Shown: positions 16,995 to 26,701 of the stretch, piece by piece | Position numbering within the stretch: the stretch's first letter is position 1 | How the letters are laid out: each line of letters begins with the position of its first letter | Origin: a virus | DNA: 64,000 nucleotides | Strand: one strand, 5' to 3' | Virus record (IMG/VR): IMGVR_UViG_3300026488_000012 | Span: 115,976-179,975 of that record | Position numbers and translations under genes: made by a program | Notes under the pieces: generated by a model | Databases searched by the model: none | Told to the model about the DNA's origin: nothing | What the model saw: the letters and a program-made list of their open reading frames with translations, nothing else

Positions 16995-17210
16995 ATGTTC
17001 AATCTTATTTTAGTTAAGTTAAAAATGATTATAGAATTCCTAAAGTCTGATTTTTGTATATTATCAGTATACAGGAATTGTAGTAATGATGAAGAAAACT
17101 ATATAGAAGTGCTTAATAATAAGCTAGAATGTTTCTGGAAGTATGTTAAGTTAAAAAACAGTATAGAAAAAGACGACTGTAAAACAATTATTATATTAAA
17201 ACTAGATTAG
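16995..17210 (+). CDS. Small unknown protein (71 aa)
   Basis: ATG 16995 follows AAAGGG after the terminator hairpin; the frame is open from 16938 but that start would lie in the hairpin. The protein has a hydrophobic N-terminal half and three cysteines, no recognised motif. It converges with the DnaB-like gene. Confidence 0.5.
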   Translation: MFNLILVKLKMIIEFLKSDFCILSVYRNCSNDEENYIEVLNNKLECFWKYVKLKNSIEKDDCKTIIILKLD

Positions 17211-17233
17211 GGAGTAAAAATACTCCCTAATCT
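17204..17233. terminator. Shared terminator between convergent genes
   Basis: AGATTAGGGAGTA and its complement (loop AAAA) contain the stop codons of both convergent genes. T-richness is better on the minus side. Confidence 0.7.
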
Positions 17234-18719
17234 AAAATTCTAATTCCATACTATCTAAATCTTCATCTCTCATACATGGTTTATGATCCTCGCTTTCTCC
17301 CGGTATAGGTGCTTTATTAGGATATATGAATTCCAACATAAAGAATTTCTTTTCATCTGGTATAGTAGTAGGTATCCTATGCTTACCTCTCTGAACTGTT
17401 AATACTGGTTTCTTGTCCTTCTTAGCTATATGTATATATAACTCTAAATCTATTTCTTGGTCTAGTCTTTTACTACCATCGTAAAAACCTTTATTAGCTA
17501 TGAATTTAACAAACTCTAATGGAGGTAGACCATTACTTAATAATCTCTTAGCGTCTGTAGAAATCTGATGTGGTGTTACGAATAAAATCTTTTCTCTATT
17601 AGCATAGTTCCTAAACATTTTAAATAGATTTTTTAAATCACTACCGGTTGGTCCTCCTTGTGCTAAACCATCTTTTTGTATTTGACTTAAATAATCTACA
17701 AATACAACCTGTACGTCATATCCAGATAATTTATAACTTTCTATTTTGTCTTTTAATTTTCTAGGTGTTATGTAGTTAGGGTCCATTCTTAATATTTTAA
17801 CACTGAATCCATTTTTAGTTAGTTCTTTCTTAATATAATCCTTCATCTCTTCTTCTGATACATTATTAATATCTACTACCTCACTCTCGTTAGTTATTTT
17901 AAGATATCTATATATAAATTCAAATACATTCTCATTTTCGTCTTCTAGACTAAATAGAATAGCTAATGGTTTCTTATTTTCAAATCTTATAGCGGGTTTA
18001 TTTAAAGTTACTATCTGCGTAAATAAACTAAATGTAAAACCTGACTTATAGTTATGTTGCAGACCCGCTATAGTTACAAATTCACCTTTTCTTAACCCTC
18101 CTTGAGTTGTTTCATTAAGACAACTCCACCCTGTTTTAAATACATGTTCGTCTTTTCTTCTATCTTTAATCCTCTTTATGACGTTAAGTATTATGTCATC
18201 ATCGCTTTCTAAATCTATTTCTTCAACCATAGCGTCATCTGTTCTTCTGTTTAATGTTATCAACTTTAGAAACCTATCTATCATCTCTTGTAAATTCCTA
18301 TCAATTTCATCTATGGTTGATTCCGTCTTTATCTTGTATAGATTAACCTGTAGTATTTTAATAATCTCACTTCTCTTTATAAAATCATCTATTGTTCTTT
18401 TAAGGTACTTAAGAGAACTTTGTAACTCTTTTCCATCTTCTATTTTTCTTATATTCTCTATACTTTTTAGTATATCCTGTCTATTGGATAAAATAAGTTT
18501 TATATTTTCATAGACAGCGTTGTTTTCCTCTATGTCATCTACTATTATTTTATCGAGTATGTTCATTAATTTACCGTATATGTCGCTATCACCGGAATAT
18601 GTTTTAATATTGCTTTCTTCTAATATCTCAAGTATCTTCTTTGCTCTCTCTATATTTTTATCGTTTTTTTCTTTTAATAGCAAAACAATAGTATTAACTA
18701 AGATGGTTAATCTATCCAT
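17232..18719 (-). CDS. Replicative DNA helicase, DnaB-like
   Basis: The C-terminal RecA-like half fits DnaB/gp41-type hexameric helicases: GLRKGEFVTIAGLQHNYKSG (about 208-227), an acidic segment after a long strand (FSLEDE near 257), Walker B VQVVFVDYLSQI (D342), FVTPHQIS as the H4-like motif, and LTVQRGKHR near 457 in place of the arginine-containing end motif. The P-loop reads HNYKSG, so the usual glycine before the lysine is tyrosine, as in some phage helicases. The N-terminal 190 residues are helical and poorly conserved (primase- or loader-binding). It is a single-gene minus-strand unit; AAGGGAG precedes its ATG. Confidence 0.8.
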   Translation of the reverse strand: MDRLTILVNTIVLLLKEKNDKNIERAKKILEILEESNIKTYSGDSDIYGKLMNILDKIIVDDIEENNAVYENIKLILSNRQDILKSIENIRKIEDGKELQSSLKYLKRTIDDFIKRSEIIKILQVNLYKIKTESTIDEIDRNLQEMIDRFLKLITLNRRTDDAMVEEIDLESDDDIILNVIKRIKDRRKDEHVFKTGWSCLNETTQGGLRKGEFVTIAGLQHNYKSGFTFSLFTQIVTLNKPAIRFENKKPLAILFSLEDENENVFEFIYRYLKITNESEVVDINNVSEEEMKDYIKKELTKNGFSVKILRMDPNYITPRKLKDKIESYKLSGYDVQVVFVDYLSQIQKDGLAQGGPTGSDLKNLFKMFRNYANREKILFVTPHQISTDAKRLLSNGLPPLEFVKFIANKGFYDGSKRLDQEIDLELYIHIAKKDKKPVLTVQRGKHRIPTTIPDEKKFFMLEFIYPNKAPIPGESEDHKPCMRDEDLDSMELEF

Positions 18720-18830
18720 TAACTACTCCCTTTATTTAATAACTTTCAGTTCACAGAATTAACTCTAAATACAATTAATGTTAAAGATATTGGAGAGTTT
18801 AAAATGAAACCAGCTTAAGGAGATATAAAA

Positions 18831-19718
18831 ATGCTTAGGAATTTGATATTCGTTCACGATTTTGAGTATGTGGAAAAGATAACTAAAATGTTACAGGATA
18901 AAAATTTTTCTGGAGTATATTTAATACCTATCGAAGATGTTAGGAGATTGCTTTTATTAAATATAGCTAATCCTGTTTTTCACTATGAGTTCGTAAATGA
19001 CAATATGAACAGGTTTGATAAATTTGGTAAGAAGGGTATTGATTATACAATGCTTGACTATACAATAATGAGAAATATGAAAAACTTATTAATTAGTTTT
19101 CTGGAAAGAGTAACCACTAAAGGAATAAAGCATTACTTAGATACACTATATGATAATATATTAAATGGAAAATATAAGAAGGTAAAGACCGAGTTTATTA
19201 CTACAGAAGATGAGGATAGAATTATTACTAAACTAAACGAATACGGTATACCAAGACTAATAGACAAATACATGAATGAGGCTGCTGATATAACTGATTA
19301 TCGTAGTCTAATGGTATTAATATGGAGTATCATAGACATTATTAAAAATTACATCTATGATATCAAAAACAACGAGATAGTGGGATTAACTAACAATATA
19401 TTATCCGTTAATATTAAGAATAACGTAGAAACAGCCTTCGTAATAGTCAATTATCCATACCTGTATAGGCTAGCAGGTATGATAACAGAACTGATACATA
19501 ATAGATTTAATATAAAAGAAGAGGTTAGTAGATATACACCGGTTTACGTAACTTATTTATTGTTAGATCTAGTGTTAAGAAAAAACAAAAATGTAAGAGA
19601 GTTCATAGAGAGTAAATCAAACTTTAATGACGTCGTTAATACCAGTGGTTATATGATGTCTGATTATTTTTTAAATTGCCCTATTATTACAACTGAATTC
19701 TCAAAAATTATTAGATAG
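18831..19718 (+). CDS. Unknown protein upstream of capsid gene (295 aa)
   Basis: ATG 18831 follows AAGGAG; a four-codon reading frame (18804-18818, MKPA, own GGAG) ends inside this ribosome site. The protein is mainly helical, with many Tyr, Asn and Ile residues. No family is recognised. It lies 45 bases before the probable major capsid gene, so a role in the head (portal-, protease- or scaffold-linked) is possible but not shown. Confidence 0.7.
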   Translation: MLRNLIFVHDFEYVEKITKMLQDKNFSGVYLIPIEDVRRLLLLNIANPVFHYEFVNDNMNRFDKFGKKGIDYTMLDYTIMRNMKNLLISFLERVTTKGIKHYLDTLYDNILNGKYKKVKTEFITTEDEDRIITKLNEYGIPRLIDKYMNEAADITDYRSLMVLIWSIIDIIKNYIYDIKNNEIVGLTNNILSVNIKNNVETAFVIVNYPYLYRLAGMITELIHNRFNIKEEVSRYTPVYVTYLLLDLVLRKNKNVREFIESKSNFNDVVNTSGYMMSDYFLNCPIITTEFSKIIR

Positions 19719-19763
19719 TATCCTCGAGATATATTGATTATCAATCTTATACAAGGAGAAAAC

Positions 19764-21890
19764 ATGTTAGATAGATTAATACAAAACTTAGCAGAGAGAG
19801 TAGAAGACGCAAAGTCTCTTAACCCAAATCTGTTCATGGATAAACAAATTACTCAAGAAGTTGTAAGTGCTGGTTTAGAAGATGCTATGGATGAGAACAT
19901 AATGGTTGCTGAACTTGTTTCGCTAGTTAAGACAAACTTGCTAAATGATATAGCTGATGGTATCGAAGATTTAACACCTGTTCAAAGAGATTCAGCAGCT
20001 ATGATTTTACCATTTGTTAATGATCCTAAGACTGCTATTAGTAAATTGTTTAGTGCGCCTAAACAAGATTTCGATGGTGACGATATAGATGCAGTTGTTG
20101 ATAGTTATAAATATGCAGCTGAAGATACAGTTAACGTAGGTATCGAGTATTTCGATATGCAAAATGTTACTACATCAGTAGTGTTTAACGTTGTATATAA
20201 CACGTTCGCACCTAAGCAAGATGAGTTCGCTGAATTATTCTTCCCGATGGTAGCTGTAGACCCTATGACAGCTGGTGCTAAAATTAAAGCTAGAATCATT
20301 AACCTATGGAAAGAATATAAACTTAATGGCGACCCGACACCAGCAGAGGATAAAATCCAAGAATTCCCACTAATTAAAGCTATCTATAATACTGACTTAT
20401 TAACAGCTGACAGAATTAAACTTATACCAGTTGTAAGAGATAGTTATTCTAGTTATCTATTTACAGATGTTAAATGGAACGAAAACTATATGGATGAAAC
20501 TGTAACTACAGCTCCTATTAAATTTGGTAGAAAACTTAACATTATTAGTATTTCTCAAAATGACAAAATGCTTGCTGAAGGTGGTGCTGACTTTACAGAT
20601 GGTATCGAGTCTTCTATTAAAGTACGTGAAGTATATTTCAAACTTAGTGGTAAAGATAAAGATGGAAACGACGTAACAGAAGTATTTAGATTTAGTCTTA
20701 AAAATAGAAACGCATTCCTAAATGAAACTATCCAAGGTAACAATAAACAAATGGTGTTAAACTTCGATGAAGATAAATTCATTATGCTAACACCGGATAC
20801 TAAAGCTATTGATGAGAATGGTAATGAAGTAGATTCAAAAATTATGGAAGCTTTACCTAGCAACCTAAAAATCAATCTTGACCTAGCAATTAACGTAACT
20901 GCTAACGTAGCACTAGGTGACGTAGCTGCATATTTCAATGGTTTAACTATTAAAGATATTACTACAAAAGAAGGTGTTCCTGTAACTCCTGAGAGTGATG
21001 AATATCAAAAAGTTAAAAAAGTAATCGATACAGTACAAGCAGGAGGTATCGTACTTGATGTATACGCAACTCTTGCAAATGCTAAAAGAACAGGAACAAG
21101 AGTTCTTACAAGAAAAGTTGCTGTAGCTGTAACAGTTCCATATAGAACTGGATTTACACAAACATTACCTATCGTTCAAACTGGTAATGACGGAGACCCT
21201 GTAGACCTTATTTCACAAATTATGGGTACAAGAATGAAACTTAACGCATATGCAGTTAAGACAATTACAGAATTCATCAACGATATGAGAGCTAACCCAT
21301 ACCAAAGAATCCAAGGTATTTCACATTACTATGTAGACAACTTCTTCTTTGAAGATACTATTAACCTACAAGAAATTGCAGACAGTATTAGAAGTTCAGA
21401 AAAAGCTGAAGATGTTAGATCAGCATTAATTAACAAAATTAAACTTATCGTATCAAATATGGTGGTACAATCTAACTATCTAGCAGCTAGACAAACTCTT
21501 GGATATACTGGTCCTGTTGATGTGCTAATTGGTACACATGCTTATATTAAAAACAATATCTTTGGTGATGTTACAAGTGAACAAGTAGGTGGATTCAGAT
21601 TTAACTATGGTGCAACTATCTTTGAAGAAGTTAAAGATAAAATCATCATTTCACTTGGTGTAAGAAATAATAATGGTAGAGATATTGACCCACTTAACTT
21701 TGGTGTATGTCTATGGACTCCTGAACTTGTTATTAATACTAGAAAAACAGTAGCTAAAGGTGTTGTACAAGAAGTAAATACTTATCCAAGATTCTTACAT
21801 TACATTAATCTTCCTATTATCGCAGTATTGAACATCGAAGGTGTTGATGCTATCGCTAGCAAAAACATTTTCCATACACAAACTGTTTAA
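19764..21890 (+). CDS. Probable major capsid protein (708 aa)
   Basis: ATG 19764 follows AAGGAG. The size matches the roughly 700-750-residue capsid proteins of phiKZ-like phages. The N-terminal 100 residues are helical and acidic (candidate processed or scaffold-like part). Then comes VFNVVYNTFAPKQDEFAELFFPMVAVDP (about 150-175), which looks like the capsid N-arm/E-loop strand region, and the C-terminal part has long regular beta strands. Codon use is the most biased of the window (AAC, GGT, GCT, CTA, ATT), as expected for the most abundant virion protein. A perfect 30-base palindrome terminator follows. Another large structural protein such as a tail sheath cannot be fully excluded. Confidence 0.6.
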   Translation: MLDRLIQNLAERVEDAKSLNPNLFMDKQITQEVVSAGLEDAMDENIMVAELVSLVKTNLLNDIADGIEDLTPVQRDSAAMILPFVNDPKTAISKLFSAPKQDFDGDDIDAVVDSYKYAAEDTVNVGIEYFDMQNVTTSVVFNVVYNTFAPKQDEFAELFFPMVAVDPMTAGAKIKARIINLWKEYKLNGDPTPAEDKIQEFPLIKAIYNTDLLTADRIKLIPVVRDSYSSYLFTDVKWNENYMDETVTTAPIKFGRKLNIISISQNDKMLAEGGADFTDGIESSIKVREVYFKLSGKDKDGNDVTEVFRFSLKNRNAFLNETIQGNNKQMVLNFDEDKFIMLTPDTKAIDENGNEVDSKIMEALPSNLKINLDLAINVTANVALGDVAAYFNGLTIKDITTKEGVPVTPESDEYQKVKKVIDTVQAGGIVLDVYATLANAKRTGTRVLTRKVAVAVTVPYRTGFTQTLPIVQTGNDGDPVDLISQIMGTRMKLNAYAVKTITEFINDMRANPYQRIQGISHYYVDNFFFEDTINLQEIADSIRSSEKAEDVRSALINKIKLIVSNMVVQSNYLAARQTLGYTGPVDVLIGTHAYIKNNIFGDVTSEQVGGFRFNYGATIFEEVKDKIIISLGVRNNNGRDIDPLNFGVCLWTPELVINTRKTVAKGVVQEVNTYPRFLHYINLPIIAVLNIEGVDAIASKNIFHTQTV

Positions 21891-21904
21891 TACGTAACTA
21901 ACAA

Positions 21905-21934
21905 ATAACTTAGTGGGATATCCCACTAAGTTAT
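21905..21934 (+). terminator. Strong terminator after capsid gene
   Basis: A perfect 30-base palindrome centred on GGGATATCCC is followed by CTTTTTTT. Confidence 0.9.
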
Positions 21935-21974
21935 CTTTTTTTATTTGATTACAATTTTAATAAAAGGAGTATTT

Positions 21975-22685
21975 ATGGCTAAAGTTAGATTAAATAAAAA
22001 AGAAAATAATACACAGACAAAGAGACAAGATAAAACGAATAAAGAAGAAAACAAAACTCCCGTTACAGAAGAACAAAAAGCTATGACTAACGATAACGAA
22101 CAGGTGACGATAGTTAAAGACGAAAATACAAATAAGGTAGAAGACAATAAAGAAGTTAAACAAGAAGAGACTGAAACTACACCAGTTAAACCTATAAAGT
22201 ATAGGACTATTAAGTCTAATATGATAGCAAAAGTATTTAAAGATATAACTTTAGAAGAAGCGATTGAGGAAGGTAAAAAATATCCTAACTTGAAAGATAT
22301 CGCGGAAACTTTCGATAGATATATTAAAAACTTCAATATGAAAGATGGAGTGTTAACAGCAAGACTCAATTATGGTATTTATTCAGTTATGAAGACTACT
22401 ATAGAAAAAGATTATAACGAATTTTTACCTAGATTTAGATTTATTAATATGTTAATCTGTAAAGGTAAAACTGATAAACTTAATTCTGTAAGACTACTTT
22501 CACACGACTTTAACTGGAAATGGGGAGGTACTGAGTTTAGAAGGTTTTCTTATCTTGTAACAGCATTAACTGCTAAATGCGAATACGGTAATAAAAGATT
22601 AGAAAACGTTATCTCTATTTCTAAGTTAGTTAAAAAATTTACAGGAAGAACAGCAGAGAATTTACAGAAATATTTTACAGCGTAA
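21975..22685 (+). CDS. Unknown protein with charged N-terminal tail (236 aa)
   Basis: ATG 21975 follows AAAAGGAG. Residues 1-75 are very rich in Lys, Glu, Asn and Thr (disordered tail), and 80-236 form a compact mixed domain with many aromatic residues (WKWGGTEFRRFSYL near 180). Not recognised. The stop codon lies in the stem of a terminator palindrome. Position after the capsid gene suggests a virion or DNA-binding role, not more. Confidence 0.7.
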   Translation: MAKVRLNKKENNTQTKRQDKTNKEENKTPVTEEQKAMTNDNEQVTIVKDENTNKVEDNKEVKQEETETTPVKPIKYRTIKSNMIAKVFKDITLEEAIEEGKKYPNLKDIAETFDRYIKNFNMKDGVLTARLNYGIYSVMKTTIEKDYNEFLPRFRFINMLICKGKTDKLNSVRLLSHDFNWKWGGTEFRRFSYLVTALTAKCEYGNKRLENVISISKLVKKFTGRTAENLQKYFTA

Positions 22686-22704
22686 GGGATATCCCTTACG
22701 CTGT
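22677..22704 (+). terminator. Terminator with stop codon in the stem
   Basis: A perfect 28-base palindrome (ACAGCGTAAG... centre GGGATATCCC) holds the TAA of the upstream gene; T-rich sequence follows. Confidence 0.85.
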
Positions 22705-22726
22705 GTATTTTTATTTATTTATATCG

Positions 22727-22747
22727 TTATCTTATTAAAAAGTAAAA
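22727..22747 (+). promoter_or_regulatory. Promoter-like motif of the 22771 gene
   Basis: TTATCTTATTAAAAAGTAAA resembles the variant in front of the RNA polymerase genes at 6048 and 10227. Confidence 0.45.
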
Positions 22748-22770
22748 CAACAAAAAACAAAGGAGCTAAC

Positions 22771-23820
22771 ATGTTAGATTTTAATAAAGTATTTGATATC
22801 GTAAAGTACGAGTATACAGAAGAAAAAGAGTATGGAGATTATATCTACAGTACAGGGGACGAATCTATCTCTATAAACGAAGATGTGATTGCGCCATCTA
22901 TAAGAATTAATTTCTATAAAAACTTTAAGGAAGACGTTGGTGTTTATGACGGGGTTATATTAATACCTGTTACGTATAGAGAAAAACCTATATCCAGTAG
23001 ATTTAGGGAGGAAGGGTTGTATATGGTAAAAACCATTACATATAAGAAAATGTCTAGAGTAGAGGTTGAAAGATTGATTAAGTATTACGAAGAGTTAAGG
23101 GATAACGATAGTAGAAAAATAGCGGAAATAATAGCTAAGCAGGTAGATAACTACTTTAATTATAAAGTAACCATAAGAGAGATAGACTTCATAAGCAAGG
23201 ATGACTTAATGCATTTTGGTGTATTGAATTTTAGTAACTATATTATAAGATACGGGTCTATGTACGATGATAATGACGATGTTATTACAGGTGATATGAA
23301 GTTCGTATCCGTAACTAATGATAATATAAGTAAAGAAAGAGTATATACCTTAAATATAGAAGGTAATCAGATAGATATACCTCAGTTCTTTAGAGATGAG
23401 TTAAAAAAGGATGTAGAAGAAGGGGTGTATTTAGCTACTAATAAGAAGTTGATAAAACTACCATATGCTAATATCCTATCTTATAAGGCTATTAACGAAG
23501 CGTGGAAAGCAGTTAAAAAAGAGTTAGAAGATTCAGGTAGAAGAATAATAGAGGATATGATAGATGTAAGAAAAACAATCATTAACATGGTGTTTCAGAA
23601 GCATAAAATCGTTTACGATATAATAAAACAGAGAGAGGAACTTAAAGCTATGTATACTTTAAACGAACAGAAAAAAGAACTGGAGGAGATTAAACTTAAT
23701 AGTACTGTATCTAAAGCTAATTTGGAATTAGAAGTAGCTGCGAGAAAAGCGGAGTTAACTGAATACCAGAGTATGAGTAGTTTTGTTACGTCGCTATTTA
23801 AGATGTTGGGTATACTTTAG
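22771..23820 (+). CDS. Unknown virion-type protein with C-terminal coiled coil (349 aa)
   Basis: ATG 22771 follows AAAGGAG. Residues 1-240 are mixed alpha/beta with many Tyr and Asp; 245-330 are a long helix (coiled coil), ending in a short hydrophobic segment. I do not recognise the family. It lies directly upstream of the beta-N-like gene and may be on the same transcript, since no terminator is visible in the 65-base gap. Confidence 0.7.
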   Translation: MLDFNKVFDIVKYEYTEEKEYGDYIYSTGDESISINEDVIAPSIRINFYKNFKEDVGVYDGVILIPVTYREKPISSRFREEGLYMVKTITYKKMSRVEVERLIKYYEELRDNDSRKIAEIIAKQVDNYFNYKVTIREIDFISKDDLMHFGVLNFSNYIIRYGSMYDDNDDVITGDMKFVSVTNDNISKERVYTLNIEGNQIDIPQFFRDELKKDVEEGVYLATNKKLIKLPYANILSYKAINEAWKAVKKELEDSGRRIIEDMIDVRKTIINMVFQKHKIVYDIIKQREELKAMYTLNEQKKELEEIKLNSTVSKANLELEVAARKAELTEYQSMSSFVTSLFKMLGIL

Positions 23821-23885
23821 AAAAAAATTAAAGTATGTTTATCTATGAGTACATATGATGTCTAAAATTAAATTAGGAGGTAAAT

Positions 23886-25565
23886 ATGAACAAAGTACTA
23901 AAATCTGTTCTTAATGACAAAAATAAGAAACATATGAACAGAGTGGTAATGGAGGGTATACCTAAACACTCCATATTAAAAGCACCTGAGTTTGTAGATG
24001 CATTAATACGTGATAACATAAAAGAGTTAGATCCATCTATTAAACTCGTTTATAAAGGATTTAGGTACTTAGATCCTAGAGAAGAGTATGAGACTGATAA
24101 AATAGGTACGAGTTATGATTTAGCTATGAACTATCTGTATAAGATAGAATTACAATTTGAGTTAGATGGTGAACCATTTAACCGTATATTAGCGTTACCA
24201 TTTGTAGAAGAGAATGGTAGTGTAATTAAATTATCAGATACACAATATGTTATGTTACCAGTTCTCACTGAGTATGCTATCAATCCTACCGGTGGTAAAG
24301 TATTTATTAGATTGTTAAAAGACAAATTAAACTTTATGAGACAGGATAGACCGTTCATAGTTAATGGTATCCTAACAAGCTTGCCATATATATATGCTCA
24401 CACATATAAATTAAAGAGTAATGGTATATTCGATAAGGTACCGTTAGGTTTATATTTATTCTATAAAGATGGTTTATTCGAGACCTTTAAAAAGAGAGCA
24501 GGTGTAGATGTAATAATTACTGACAAAGATGAAGAAGTTGAAAAATTTAGAGAGACTCACGATGTATACGAAGTAACAGGTAAGAAACCTAAGATGGTTA
24601 AAATATCTAACTATAGACCTCCTAAGTTTAAAGTTCTGTTACCTAAAGAACATAGTAAGAACTTATTCGCTAAATCATTAATAGCTAACCTGTTATTCGC
24701 TTTTGAATTATATTCAGATTTTGTTAATTTGTATTATAAGGTTCATTATGACTCTTTAGAACAAGAGAGAGGATTTTGGAAATTATTACTGGCTAAAATT
24801 ATTTTCAAAGATGCATACGAAATCGATAAACTTCTAAGTAACATTCAAACACACTTAGACTTGTTAAAGACGTATTTAGACGTGACGGTTAAGAGTAGGT
24901 TGGAAGAATTAGGGATTTATCTAAACGATTTCTACGACCTTATAGCTTATGTCATGGAGAATTACCATAAGCTTGTCATTAACTCAGAAAAAAGATCTGG
25001 AGATATAGAGAACAGATATATAGAAGTTCTCTATTACGTGCTATTCGATATTATAGCGGGTATTAATAAGACGTTCTTTAAGATAAACGAAAACTTCAGA
25101 AACAAACAAGCTACTATTAAGAACATAAACAGTATATTTAATCAGGAGTTATCCCCTAAGAAGATTTATTCGATTATTAAAAATGGGGGAACTAACTTAG
25201 CAATTATGGGGATAGACTACACCGGAGATAACTTATATCCTAAGATATCTTCTATATTAGAAGATCAAAATAGAGGTAGAGGTGTTAAGAGAGATAAGGA
25301 TAACGCTTTTCCTCCATACATAAGGAATATAAGAGCTGAGGATATAGTTTTCGGTTCTATCTTATATCTACCTAAAAAATCTCCTACTCCGAGATTAAGA
25401 ATTAATCCTTATATAGAGATTAATCCTAATAACGGTAAGTTTATAATTGATGAGTATAAAAACTTTATTGATATTGTTAACAGTATGTTAGAAGGTAAAT
25501 TAGAGGATGATGAACTACTCGATAGGATTATTGTAGATGAAGACGATAAAGTAGAAGGAGCCTAA
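23886..25565 (+). CDS. Putative RNA polymerase beta subunit N-terminal half
   Basis: Two areas look like beta. RILALPFVEENGSVIKL...YVMLPVLTE (residues 98-128) resembles the MPLMT-x-NGTFIINGxERVxVSQL block, and NAFPPYIRNIRAEDIVFGSI followed by PTPRLRINPYIEI (about 478-517) resembles the end of the N-half with [26 protein letters not shown]. The length (559) fits the missing part before the beta-C protein at 6048, which starts just after that point. The ribosome site TTAGGAGGTAAATATG is the same as in the beta-C and beta-prime-C genes and in no other gene here, which supports a common complex. Alternative: a phage-specific RNA polymerase partner subunit. Confidence 0.55.
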   Translation: MNKVLKSVLNDKNKKHMNRVVMEGIPKHSILKAPEFVDALIRDNIKELDPSIKLVYKGFRYLDPREEYETDKIGTSYDLAMNYLYKIELQFELDGEPFNRILALPFVEENGSVIKLSDTQYVMLPVLTEYAINPTGGKVFIRLLKDKLNFMRQDRPFIVNGILTSLPYIYAHTYKLKSNGIFDKVPLGLYLFYKDGLFETFKKRAGVDVIITDKDEEVEKFRETHDVYEVTGKKPKMVKISNYRPPKFKVLLPKEHSKNLFAKSLIANLLFAFELYSDFVNLYYKVHYDSLEQERGFWKLLLAKIIFKDAYEIDKLLSNIQTHLDLLKTYLDVTVKSRLEELGIYLNDFYDLIAYVMENYHKLVINSEKRSGDIENRYIEVLYYVLFDIIAGINKTFFKINENFRNKQATIKNINSIFNQELSPKKIYSIIKNGGTNLAIMGIDYTGDNLYPKISSILEDQNRGRGVKRDKDNAFPPYIRNIRAEDIVFGSILYLPKKSPTPRLRINPYIEINPNNGKFIIDEYKNFIDIVNSMLEGKLEDDELLDRIIVDEDDKVEGA

Positions 25566-25573
25566 TGCTCCTT
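25555..25573 (+). terminator. Weak hairpin around stop codon
   Basis: AAGGAGC pairs with GCTCCTT; the TAA is in the loop. No T tract follows, so read-through into the 25597 gene is likely. Confidence 0.4.
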
Positions 25574-25596
25574 TAAATTAAAATAAGGAGGCAAGT

Positions 25597-26106
25597 ATGG
25601 AAAATTATAAAATTATAGAAGATTACATAAAAAAGATAGAAGAACTATCCGAACGTGATATGATACCAGAGGATAAAATAAATGGAATAATTAATTCTAT
25701 ATGCTCTCTTATCCTAGAGTTATACAAAAAATCCTATATAAAACCCGATAAGGAATATTTACTTAGTAAAGGATCCTTACGCGATCCGGGTTTCGGTAAA
25801 GAAAGGGTTGACATTTTTATAGCTGTTAAAGATGGTGAAATAAAACTTATAAAGAAAAATATGTTTGGAATGGACGAATATAATTTAATAGAAAACTTCG
25901 CAAACGAGTTTAATTTTTGCAAGGAGTTTAAAGATTATTTACTAAATTTTGTTAATAGCGAAGTTGACGATGTTCGCGATATGGAGCTTCTACTAGATGT
26001 TCTGAGATTTATAAAAGATGTACTAAAAAATGGGTATATTAGAAGAGAGAAAAAAGTAAACAGCATTATAAATGTTGTTTTAGAGACATTAAAAGAAAAT
26101 GATTGA
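25597..26106 (+). CDS. Unknown helical acidic protein (169 aa)
   Basis: ATG 25597 follows AAGGAGG. The protein is helical and charged, with a central segment DPGFGKERVDIFIAVKDGEIKLI (about 66-88) that reads as a small beta unit. No function recognised. The coding sequence contains a nested perfect inverted repeat (25741-25747 with 25787-25793, and inner 25749-25754 with 25774-25779), part of a wider pattern in this window. Confidence 0.7.
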   Translation: MENYKIIEDYIKKIEELSERDMIPEDKINGIINSICSLILELYKKSYIKPDKEYLLSKGSLRDPGFGKERVDIFIAVKDGEIKLIKKNMFGMDEYNLIENFANEFNFCKEFKDYLLNFVNSEVDDVRDMELLLDVLRFIKDVLKNGYIRREKKVNSIINVVLETLKEND

Positions 26107-26117
26107 AGGAGGTAGTA

Positions 26118-26576
26118 ATGAAAAGATTAGTATTAACTTGCAATGGTAGAGGTGTGGTAGAGGCTATTTATGATAAAGACGATAAAATAGATAACTATAT
26201 AAAAGAAGAACTAGATGGTAGTTCAGATAAATTGTTTACAGAAGTAAACTTAGAAGACTCAGGTGCTAACATAGTCAATGGTTATTTAAGGATACCTATT
26301 AAAGATGTAGATGGTAATTTTAATCCTGAAGAAAAACGTATGATGGTAGAAGTGGTAGAGTGTGAAGAGAGTCTTACTGTAAAAATTACTAATAACACTA
26401 CTAGAAAAGATATGGACAAGTTATTTAAGGAGGAATGGGAAAAAGTAAAAGACTTAAACCTAGGATGTAAAAAGGTAGAAACAGATAATTCTAAGTCTAT
26501 AATCTGTGATAGTTATAGATATAAGGTATCATTAGTGGATGACGATAGTATTTCCACTATAATTACAGTTGATTAG
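26118..26576 (+). CDS. Unknown protein (152 aa)
   Basis: ATG 26118 follows AAGGAGG (26106-26112); a TTG at 26103 is in frame but lies before the ribosome site. The protein is acidic, beta-rich, with no clear motif. It is the last gene before a strong terminator and is separated by about 250 bases of regulatory sequence from the next gene. Confidence 0.65.
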   Translation: MKRLVLTCNGRGVVEAIYDKDDKIDNYIKEELDGSSDKLFTEVNLEDSGANIVNGYLRIPIKDVDGNFNPEEKRMMVEVVECEESLTVKITNNTTRKDMDKLFKEEWEKVKDLNLGCKKVETDNSKSIICDSYRYKVSLVDDDSISTIITVD

Positions 26577-26605
26577 TAATAGAATATCGAGTTTAATAAA
26601 CAGTT

Positions 26606-26640
26606 AAAAATAACCGGGAGTTATCTCGGTTATTTTTTTT
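26606..26640 (+). terminator. Terminator after the 26118 gene
   Basis: AAAAATAACCG (26606-26616) pairs with CGGTTATTTTT (26627-26637), followed by more T. Confidence 0.85.
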
Positions 26641-26653
26641 TATTTTTTTATAA

Positions 26654-26680
26654 TTATATATTACTAAGATACGTGATTAA
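26654..26680 (+). promoter_or_regulatory. Promoter-like motif before structured leader RNA copy 2
   Basis: TTATATATTACTAAGATACG matches the recurring motif; the structured RNA follows about 25 bases downstream. Confidence 0.6.
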
Positions 26681-26701
26681 AAAAAAACCCGTAAGTCCTT
26701 T

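Noticed and set aside
20070-20105. DFDGDDID in the capsid-type protein, similar to the RNA polymerase catalytic NADFDGD motif
   Set aside because: The surroundings have no other beta-prime blocks, and length, codon bias and the rest of the sequence fit a capsid protein. The match is probably by chance.
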